Source: Bradysia coprophila
Lineage: Eukaryota > Arthropoda > Insecta > Diptera > Sciaridae
Direction of reading: 5' to 3'
Length of the DNA: 64,000 nt
Assembly (NCBI RefSeq): GCF_014529535.1
Contig: NW_023503325.1
Coordinates: forward strand, 2,650,826 to 2,714,825
Shown: one piece after another, positions 55,167 through 64,000 of the stretch
Layout: the number at the start of each line of letters is the position of its first letter
Position numbering within the stretch: the first letter of the stretch is position 1
Position numbers and translations under genes: made by a program
Notes under the pieces: model-generated
Seen by the model: the letters and a program-made list of their open reading frames with translations, nothing else
What the model was told of the DNA's origin: nothing
Database searches by the model: none

Positions 55167-58100
55167 ATGAAGAACTCCAGCGATTCCGAGGAGGAATTTT
55201 TCGATGCAGAAGAGGACACGCCAAACCGTTTTATGAAGTAAATTACTTTTGCCAATAATTTTTTTTTTCTGCTCGTTCACAATGTCTTTTTTTTCTTCAC
55301 ATCATCTGAAATTAACTTTTGAGTTGACCTGTGTTTTCACGATCCTTAATCCCTTTTATCGCAGAAACTATTTATTAGCTATCTTTTAAGATGTTATCTT
55401 ATCGCGACGAAATCAATAATTCGTTAATGTAACGAATGTTTCTGAAATATTTCGTGTACGTAAAGTTTAGTCTTAATTTTTTTTGTGTTTTATCTTTTTT
55501 TTATACATTTATAGTTACGCTTTATTATACACAACATTCATGCACAATATATCCATGTCTCGATTCACATAATAATAAATATTTTGAAATTGCCACAGAA
55601 AACGGTCGCCAAAAACTCAATTGGGTGAAGGTTTTGTGTTTCCCGATGCCAACAAAACAATCGATGAAGTGGAACTCCAGAAACCATTAAGATCGCATAC
55701 AAATCAGTCCAGTCAGGATCATGAATTTGTGGAACCCAAAATGGTATGTCGAATTATGTGTGAATCATTGGCGTAAATTTATTTGGATTGGTTGGCAACT
55801 GACTATATCTTACCGTGCCGATCGCCGTACTTTTTTCATTTTATCTGTGTGTTACATTCATTACTTGCTTATTCAGCTAAATCTTTTTCTCCTTTTCTTC
55901 TTCTTTGGTGTTATATACGAAGTGTTGTTTGTGTTATATTTGTTGGGTCCAATATTCTAATTTGATCATTTTGGTTGCTAAAATCACATCATCATCATCA
56001 TCATCTCATAAATTTGGGCATTTAGAATTTTGCGGAATTTTTTCTTCCTTTTTTCATCAATCACATCGAACCGACAAAACACGACCATTTGTAACAGGTG
56101 TCCTCTATGTCCTCTTTGGGACTAGTTTTGATTATGTTCAGTAATGCGAAAGAAAACTATTTTCCTGCGCAGATTCACTTTGCATATTTTGCTTTGAATA
56201 GAGAATTGTGTTGCAATCGTTTCCAGTCATCTTGTGTATGATAGTGAAAAGCACTAAAAATGCCATATAGCATTCATGAACAAGGATGGTTTTGAGAAAT
56301 TTTGAAATCGCGAGACATCACCGATTCATTCCGTGACTGTCTCGTTCAAGAAACAGGTCAATTTTCAAGTTTTGTTTGTTTCAATGTCCGTGTTTCATTG
56401 AAACCTGACTCTTTGTGAGAAATTCCGGACCTTCTTCTCAAAAGGAACAATGCTATGGGAAATGTTCCCGGTTTTCTCAAACCCTTGAAACCAAATAAAC
56501 AAAACAAAAAAACATTTTACACGAACGGCGAAAATTCAAAATATCCAACATGACGTCTTTCTACGACAACAACAACGCGAAAACACATCGATTGTGTTAC
56601 TTAATTTCACACATTCGGTTCGCAGTCGAAATGATGTCACTGTGTGAATATATATAACCGAAAATATTATTCATTTAAGCAGATTGGCTTTACCGAATCA
56701 TTTCTTTATTTCCAATCAACTTACACCGATGACAGGGATTGAGTGTTCAATGAGCTCATTGATATAATTGTTTTTGTGAAAATAGGCAACTGATTCAGGG
56801 TTTGTAATGGTGTATTGCTTTAATATCCAGTCGAAGAAATTGCTCGTTGACAGTTAGAAATTTTAACTCGAAATCTGTTTTCAACAAAACAGGAGTTGAT
56901 ATTTCATATTAAGTGCAAACTCACCATTTCGTCAACCGTGCCGTGATAGCTAAGTCATATTGACTAAGAATGATTAAAGCAATCACTTCTGTGCTAAAAG
57001 ACAGCTGAAACAAAATTCGCCACTTATTTCAAAGTCGCCGACTGTAATCACCATTTAAAGTATTGTATTGACATTACTGGTGCTGCGATAGTGACAAAGA
57101 AGTAATTTTGTTCAACTGAGTGGAACAAGTCTACCACAGCAAAACGAGCCATCAGAACAGTCGGAGCGTTTGCTGCGACTGAGCCCCGTACAAACCCGTA
57201 TATCTATTGCGTACGTGACCCTAGTGCGTCTGTCACCCTACTTTGACCGTAAGCCTATTGCGCCGGTTAATGTAGTTAAAGTAAAATTATTATGTAATGT
57301 GTACATCTTAGAAATTGCACATAGCGCAATTACGAAACCCCGTACGACGTCCCTTTCAAATGAAACAAAAATTTCAAATCGCCCTAAAATTTTATTTTTT
57401 TGAAGGGCCTAGTATCGGCCTCAGTCCGAGGACCCAAATATAAAAATTTTTTCAACTACATTCTATTCGGCCTTTGATTACCTTCCAAATGAAACAAAAA
57501 TTACGAAAAACGGATGAAATTTGCTCGAGTTATATGTAAAATACACATAGGGCCCTAGTAGTGGCCTTAGTCCAAGGACCCAAATTTAATTTTTTTTCAA
57601 CAACATTCTATTCGGCCTTTGATTACCTTCCAAATGAAACAAAAATTACGAAAAACGGATGAAATTTGCTCGAGTTATATGTAAAATACACATAGGGCCC
57701 TAGTATCGGCCTCAGTCCGAGGACCCAAATTTAATTTTTTTTTCAACTACATTCTATTCGGTGTTCGATTATCTTTCAAATGAAACAAAAATTACGAAAA
57801 ACGAATGAAATTTACTCGAGTTGTATGTAAAATACGCATAGGGCCCTAGTAGCGGCTTTAGTCCGAGGACCCAAATTTAATTTTTTTTTCAACAACATTC
57901 TATTCGGCCTTTGATTACCTTCCAAATGACACAAAAATTACGAAAAACGGATTAAATTTACTTGAGTTATATGTGAAATACACATAGGGCCCTAGTAGCT
58001 TTTCACTTCTAAGGCCCTAACTCACGGTCCACTCACCCGATTTTAAAAAACTTTTTTTTCCTGGATTGGTATTGACAATACCTATCATTTGCCGTGTCAT

Positions 58101-61100
58101 TTACATTTCCATCGTTTATTTTGCCATAAATATCACCAAAAGACCTTAAATCACTTAGGTGGCCCTAACTCACGAAGGGCCGACCCGAATATGCCCACCT
58201 TCGAACTTAGCCTCACTATTTCGACTATCTTTCAGGGATTTTTTTTTTTTTTGAAATCGGATTTGATTTACTCAAGATATCGACGTGACGGACAGACGGA
58301 CAGACGGACAGATGGGCAGATGGACAGACGGACAGATTTATTGCGGATTCGTCATCTATGAACATAGGCAAACACTTTGCCCTTACCGTCTGCTTCGAAT
58401 TCCATCAATTACACACGGCATCGTAATCTTATAAGCCCCTTCGTACTTCGTACGGGGCTAAAAAAGAGGATAGCCTTGAAGTAGAGATTGCATTTACCGT
58501 CTTCGCTAAATAGATCCTGTAGTCATTTTCGTGAGATATCCTATCGCATGTGGTTTATTGGCGAGATTTACTGAAAAATTGATCGAAAAATTATCGGTAA
58601 ATTTTGCAGTAATTTTGATCACTAAAAAATATATTTCATTTGCGATATAATGCCTCACGACAATGACTCCACCGAAAGATATTACTAAGGTGATGACAAT
58701 CGTATTAGCAATAGTGCGTTGATTTCACGACAGAGTAAAGTTAACCAGGCAGGAGCGCTGATTTGACAAGGGAATAAAATTTTTCAATTTATAACAATGT
58801 TCATATGAGTTCATTTTTATACAGTGTATTAGGTCCCTTCTGTGACTTTTCGAAAATGAACCTCTACTGCCTGGTTTATTTTACTCTGTCGTGGTTGATT
58901 TACATGATTTGACCTGCAGGTGCTATTTACCGATAATTTACCGAAACCGGTAAATACAATCTCTACCAGGAAGTCCGGTAATTTATGGGGAAAAGAATTT
59001 GCTCGAGCATTTGATTTTTAGAAATTTATTTGGAGGTATTCCTCGACTCCCTTAGCACTTTCCGGTGTGCCTAAAGTTGACAAGTCACAATAACCAGCAA
59101 CGTGTTAATTTCATCAATTCTGCCTCAGCTGTTTTTCAGTTGATCCACACAAACAATCAACACTGTTTATACGGTTTTACCACTAACACGCGCGTGCGTG
59201 TAGCACCTTTATAAACCGTGTAAATCCGTTTTGATTGTGGATTTGTGAAACAGCTGATGCAAATTTATGCTGAAATTTCACTGCTTCTGACTGTACCTGA
59301 AATAATGTTACTAATTTTCAATTTCATGTAAATTCAGGTCAGGTCACTTCAGATTCAAATATTCTGAGGTCGACCCGCCATTCAAGGCTACCTGACCTGT
59401 TCCGAGTCCGGACACATACCGTAGAATCATTTTTCACGTAGAATAATCTTTGTCGTCGATTAAAAACACTTTGTAAAATTCTGATTTCCCATTCCCTATC
59501 AGCAACAATTCTATCTTCTCCAGAGTCAATATTCTCGCTGATTGATTCTGCGATTTCGTGATCGGCTGTGTGAAGCGTTCTATCCATAACGGTTTGAAAA
59601 TCATCCATTTTCCGTATTGTTTAACACTGTCGGATCTCCAGTTACTAAAATACAAACCATCTCTCACTTACCATTTGATGTAATTAACCTCTGTGCTCGC
59701 ATTTATATGATGCTCGTATGATTTATGATTTCCGCCTTTGCGATCAGAAATCTCTCTGCTTTCAACATAGGAACAGAACAAAAACGAATCACTGTAAGTA
59801 ACCAGAGGTTTTTTTTTGTGTGTATACAATTCGGTGGCATTCGCAGTTGATTATTCTTTTCTACAGAATTTCTAATTCGCAATTTGAATTTTCTTCGATT
59901 TTCTTTCTTGCGTTCATACCATACTCGGTTCATATCAAGGGATATCTCGTGAGTTATTGCGATCTGCGGTGGATATATTTTTAATAAAAATAAATTTATT
60001 CGCTCTGCAATCATACATACAACTATGCAATCTGTAGATCTGAATGAACGGCTCATTACCATAACAATATCACTTTAAAGTCATATAATGCAAAACCGTA
60101 TACTCTCCATTTGTTCCAATTTCTATTACCGCGCGTATATGTAGCATATGCATGCAGAATATTCATAAAACATAAACAATTTTGTTTTTCACGCTTTATA
60201 ACTTCTATGCTCTGTTGTGTTACAGACTCTTGTTCAATTCATTTTTCATTCATGTACCGTCCACAGTCCAAATTGCACGTTTAACATTTTAGTCCAAATA
60301 TTTTTGTTTTTTTGTTGTTTTATATACTTATGTTGTGTGATTATTTGTTTTGTTTTTATGTCGATTATAACAAGAAAAAATTTTCAAATCTTTAGTCCGG
60401 TAGACAACGTTTTCGTGACTTACGTCAATGCATGCAAAATGATGAGGATGAAAATCCTGGAAATACGTTGACGCCTGACTCGCAGGTATTTGATTTGATT
60501 TCATTTTATAGGTTTAGTTAATGAAATGCGCGCGCTGCTTTACAAATTTTAACAAAAAAAAAATTAAATTTTCATTTCTCGTTTCGATGAAACTTTTACT
60601 ATCTCGTCAAAACTTCACCTGGTCCATTGTTTACTTTTCTCCTCTAGAACAGCTCAGTTGAAGGTGTATTCACGCAACCCAGACCGACACATCCATTTCG
60701 TATAATCGAAAATGATGCAATCAGTATTCACAGCATGACATCGTTGGGTCGCGTCGGTCGTATTCTAGCCGGAAGTGTGGATGTGTCCAATATTAGCATT
60801 GAAAAGGAATCCTCTCAGTCAACAGCATCGTCAAACGCACCACAGTCAATGAATCCGTCAACCGGTTCAAATTCACCTGAAGCCAAGAAACCGGATGACA
60901 ATGCGACGAAAGAAGATAATCGTGATTCACCCGTACCATTAGCCGTCGATAGTAATAACATAGTATTTCAAGGTAAAAAAAAGCTTTTGCATCGGCTGGA
61001 CGAACAAGACTTGTCTAAACACCATTCCTTTCGTTCAACTTTTCAGAACCGGACGTTATAGCCAGCACAAAATTAGCTCATTCGAAAACCACTGACAGTT

Positions 61101-63928
61101 TGACGTCGGCGGGTCCTATTGCTCCACCACGTCGGAAGAAGAAAACGCGCAAGCTATCCACCAGTTCATCGGAACAGTTTAATATAAACGAAGGATTCAA
61201 ACTGCCCCCAGTAGATAATCAAGAGAAACTCGTCGTACAATTACCTACCAAATATGACGCATCCAATACAACTGAAACTACTTCGCTCGTTAGTCCGGCA
61301 ACAGCGGCAATTGAATCGCTGACACGCGAAATTGAAAATTCTTTCACCGAGGCAACACTTTCGCTGAAAAGTCAGTCCAGTGGATCGATGGGTCGAATTT
61401 CTCACTCGCTGGGGAATTCGTCCACTTCCGTTTACTCGAAACCCAGCCCATCAAATAGCTCCAAGAGTAATTCAGCGCCGGGCAGAGTAGCTAGCACAAT
61501 TGATCCGAATCAAGGTTTGAATCTGTATAAGGCGACCAGGGGCCAATATGTGGTCAAGCCACAGGATGATGCAGCAAATAAGGCAGAAGGACCATCAAAA
61601 GAAGAAATGGAACGAATTGATCGTATTCGAGCCGAAATACTCGGTACGAATTCTAAGGAGCGGTTAAATTTCGCTGGAACGGGAACGAATAGTCTTGGCA
61701 GTGGTATGCGATATGCACCAATTATTTCTAGTTTCCAGCAAGCTAAAGAGAGACGAAAATCTGCAGGCGACGAAGATATACTAAAGCAACTGAATATTTA
61801 TGTGCGAACTCGAACCGATTCTGGAAAACAGTTGACAGACTTTGAAATACTCGAACAAGTGCCGGTTAAGAATTTAGATACTGGCGAAAAGATTCCGTTG
61901 TCAGCCGTTAAACCGCCACCACCACCAGACGGATGGAATCCACTGTCTTTGCACATCCATAAATTGACTAGTCACTTGGAGCCACCATTGGAAAAAGAAT
62001 CGGATGAAGAAAGTGTTATTGGCATACCACCCGAAACTGAACCGCCTCAAATGGATGAGGACGAAGGGGACAATGAAGATGGCGGCAGATTGAGAAAGAA
62101 AACTGCTCGACTAAAGCGATTCATTGGGTCAACAATGAGAAAAACCGTTGACAAAGCCAAGTCCATTGCGTCGGAGGTATCGCATGCACGACATAAGGAA
62201 GATGTGGCCGATATTATCGATGTGGTCAATCCAGAACAAAACATTAAAATCAAAGCGTCCAGCACAAATAAGGGACCGTATGAATTCACGAAATTGCAAC
62301 ACGTTCAAGACCTCTCCGGTGAACACACCGGCGCTGTGTGGTGCATGAAATTTAGCTCGTGCGGACGATTGTTGGCTACGGCCGGTCAGGATCGGGTTTT
62401 ACGAATTTGGGTACTCAAAGACGCCTATCCGTTTTTCCAAGACATGCGCAACAAATACAATGCTGATCAAAAGGCGTCACCGACGCCCTCACAAGAATCG
62501 CTCGTGTCACACAATTCGGCGGAAGAAGCAATTGCGTTACAGACGGCCGCCGACCAATCATCCGGACCGTTTATGCCAAAAGCTTTTTGCTCGTACACCG
62601 GGCACACATCTGGTTTGTGAAATTTTTTTTGCTTCCCACGGTTGTTAGGGGCCGTTCATAAATTACGTAACGCTAGAGGGGGGAGGGGGGGGTATGAGGC
62701 AAGCGTTACGGTTCTAACAAAATTGGGTCAAACTTGACCCTTTTAGCGTTACAGACCCGGGGGGGGTCTGAAAAATGTTGATTTTTGCGTTACGTAATTT
62801 ATGAACGGCCCCTTACTGTAATTTTCCATTTTTGTTTTCCAGACTTACTCGATGTGTCGTGGTCGAAGAACTATTTCATCCTGTCAAGCTCAATGGATAA
62901 AACCGTACGTTTGTGGCACATTTCTCGCCGTGAATGCTTATGCTGTTTCCAGCACATTGATTTTGTAACAGCCATAGCATTTCATCCGCGTGACGATCGT
63001 TACTTTTTGAGCGGAAGTCTCGATGGTAAATTACGGTTATGGAATATACCGGACAAGAAGGTCGCACTGTGGAACGAGGTGGACGGACAAACAAAACTAA
63101 TAACGGCAGCTAACTTTTGTCAGAATGGAAAATTCGCTGTGGTCGGATCGTACGACGGTCGTTGCTTGTTTTACAATACCGATCAGTTGAAGTATCACAC
63201 ACAAATCCATGTACGATCGACGCGAGGTCGCAATAAAACGGGCCGCAAAATCAGTGGCATTGAACCGATGCCGGGCGAAGATAAAATTTTGGTCACATCA
63301 AACGATAGTCGGGTGCGGCTGTATGATTTGCGTGATTTGAATTTGAGTTGTAAATATAAAGGCTATTCTAACGTGTCATCCCAAATCAAAGCATCGTTTA
63401 GTCACGATGGGAAGTATATTATTGCCGGTTCGGAGAATCAATGTATTTATATTTGGAAAACGAACCACGACTACTCCAAACTGAGTTCGGTAAGTGAGAG
63501 GACAATTTTACGCTTGAACTTTACAGTTGATCGATGATTGTCATTCATCCATTCCTTCGTCCGTAGGTTCGACGGGATCGTAGTGATTTTTGGGAAGGTA
63601 TTAAAGCACACAACGCAACTGTTACCTGTGCAATATTTGCACCTCATCCGGAGGCCATAATCAAGTCCGAACCAGACGATGATGATATATCTAGAGTTAG
63701 TGTAAGTAAACCGCCCACTACTTTGTCTCACTTCAAAAATTCAAACTTTGCATGTGGATGTTACAGAATCCAACGCCCACCACAACGGATCCAATGGTTG
63801 AGCAGCGAAAGAAGAGTTGCGGATATGTGCTAATCAGTGCGGATTTTAATGGTGCGATCAAAGTATTCGTCAATAAAACAAAACCGAAGCACAGCAGTCT
63901 GCCCTATACGGCCATTCTGGACGATTAG
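55167..63928 (+). CDS. WDR44: WDR44 homologue (Rab11-binding WD-repeat protein)
   Basis: Eight exons, 55167-55237, 55599-55743, 60396-60485, 60648-60972, 61047-62612, 62843-63489, 63567-63701 and 63767-63928, give 1,046 residues. WDR44 is a cytosolic peripheral protein that binds GTP-Rab11 on recycling endosomes and links them to the ER and to exocytic tubules. Exon 1 encodes an acidic stretch followed by EFFDAEE, a textbook FFAT motif for VAP binding. The middle holds EPDVIASTK and RTDSGKQLTDFEIL, then KNLDTGEKIPL, all as in animal WDR44. WD repeats run from about residue 634 (SGEHTGAVWCMKFSSCGRLL) to the end. They include SSSMDKTVRLWHISRRECLC and DFVTAIAFHPRDDRYFLSGS, almost unchanged from vertebrates. 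It ends with GAIKVFVNK and a short tail. Intron 2 is 4.65 kb and could hide an alternative exon, though phase is consistent without one. Confidence 0.95.
57412..57995. repeat. Tandem repeat, about 145-bp unit, four copies
   Basis: Each copy runs GGCCCTAGTA, a CCGAGGACCCAAAT-type word, a T-tract, CAACTACATTCTATTCGGCC or a variant, GATTACCTTCCAAATGAAAC, and AAAAATTACGAAAAACGGAT. The middle copies are most alike and the outer ones more diverged. Confidence 0.75.
58285..58335. repeat. GACGGACA microsatellite-like array
   Basis: GACGGACA repeats head to tail about six times, with variants GATGGGCA and GATGGACA. It lies inside the TIR-bounded element near its right end. Confidence 0.8.
59100..59285. 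repeat. MITE with inverted repeats, copy B
   Basis: It shares with 21967-22154 the words TTGATCCACACAAACAATCA, TTTATACGGTTTT and TGTGAAACAGCTGATGC, and the end TGCTGAAATTTCACTGC. The left terminus is degraded. The copies differ at many positions, so insertion is not recent. Confidence 0.62.
59420..59608 (-). CDS. Possible antisense first coding exon in the WDR44 intron
   Basis: From an ATG at 59608, an open frame reads MDDFQTVMDRTLHTADHEIA and then an acidic, Arg-rich stretch ending LFYVKNDST. There a consensus donor (GTATGT) falls at phase 0. An upstream minus-strand GTAAGT near 59672 hints at a spliced leader. I recognise no domain, cannot find the next exon, and the frame beyond the donor runs into the CCTGA repeat. 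It may be chance. Confidence 0.2.
62648..62812. repeat. MITE in WDR44 intron 5 with TTA target duplication
   Basis: Terminal inverted repeats of about 27 bases: GGGGCCGTTCATAAATTACG at the left and CGTAATTTATGAACGGCCCC at the right, flanked on both sides by TTA (62645-62647, 62813-62815). The inner part has GGGTCAAACTTGACCC and G-runs. From memory, elements with this GGGGCCGTTCATAAATTACG end are widespread in insect genomes. Confidence 0.82.
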
Positions 63929-64000
63929 ATTTTATTGAAATTGAAGTGACGGAAAATCGAACCAGTATATACAGGCTTGATGGGCGTTTCCTTTGTTTAG
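63929..64000 (+). other. WDR44 3' UTR start
   Basis: The 72 bases after the TAG at 63926-63928 show no further frame and no AATAAA signal before the window ends; the transcript continues beyond the edge. Confidence 0.5.

Larger units (their letters stand above)
57182..58459. repeat. Non-autonomous element with short TIRs and internal tandem arrays
   Basis: Exact 10-base inverted ends AGCCCCGTAC (57182-57191) and GTACGGGGCT (58450-58459) bound about 1.28 kb. Inside are about four diverged units of roughly 145 bases (57412-57995), each with CCAAATGAAACAAAAATTAC, TACACATAGGGCCCTAGTA and (C/T)TCAGTCC-type words. An 8-mer array GACGGACA lies at 58285-58335. No open frame of transposase size. The class is unknown to me. 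Confidence 0.65.
55744..60395. other. Large repeat-rich intron 2 of WDR44
   Basis: This intron joins two phase-0 exons. It contains the element at 57182-58459 with internal tandem repeats, MITE copy B at about 59100-59285, and an AGGTCAGGT/CCTGACCTG island at about 59330-59400. A minus-strand open frame (59420-59608) with a good donor at its end is treated separately. The rest shows nothing further. Confidence 0.55.

Noticed and set aside
57412-57995. CRISPR-like array
   Set aside because: Units are about 145 bases with no constant repeat/variable spacer pattern, and the genome is eukaryotic; these are ordinary tandem repeats.

Overview
The window reads as nuclear DNA of an insect, most likely a dipteran and perhaps a nematoceran such as a fungus gnat; the species is an inference. 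It is AT-rich. Genes are split by short GT..AG introns, mostly 60-100 bases. Gene contents include a painless-type TRPA channel and a Piwi-clade Argonaute. Non-coding stretches are full of short palindromic, MITE-like repeats. I see no bacterial features, CRISPR array, rRNA or tRNA, and no intact transposase or reverse transcriptase.

Layout. 210-2900 (+): SMYD4-like SET/MYND protein with a degenerate zinc finger. 6221-9543 (+): nine-exon Piwi/Aubergine-class Argonaute with the slicer residues present. 11508-12981 (-): secreted trypsin-fold serine protease homologue whose catalytic serine codon reads glutamine. 17068-20242 (+): painless-like TRPA channel with an altered pore signature. 27717-36331 (+): the most unusual gene, about 20 ankyrin repeats encoded by symmetrical phase-1 exons of about 99 bases, then one transmembrane helix and a tyrosine-kinase domain with a changed catalytic loop. 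38592-40183 (-): IFRD1-type protein in four exons. 46159-51910 (-): seven-exon C2H2 zinc-finger protein with 14 fingers. 55167-63928 (+): complete WDR44 homologue with an N-terminal FFAT motif.

Gaps at about 2.9-6.2, 9.5-11.5, 13-17, 20.2-27.7, 36.3-38.6, 40.2-46.1 and 52-55 kb hold repeats and no gene I can support. The genes form no operon or pathway; neighbours are functionally unrelated. The best candidate for an undescribed system is the ankyrin-transmembrane-kinase gene. Its exon array looks built by tandem exon duplication, and its kinase looks inactive or catalytically unusual. Exon structures were assembled by hand from splice consensus, reading-frame continuity and recalled family similarity; no alignment or transcript search was run.
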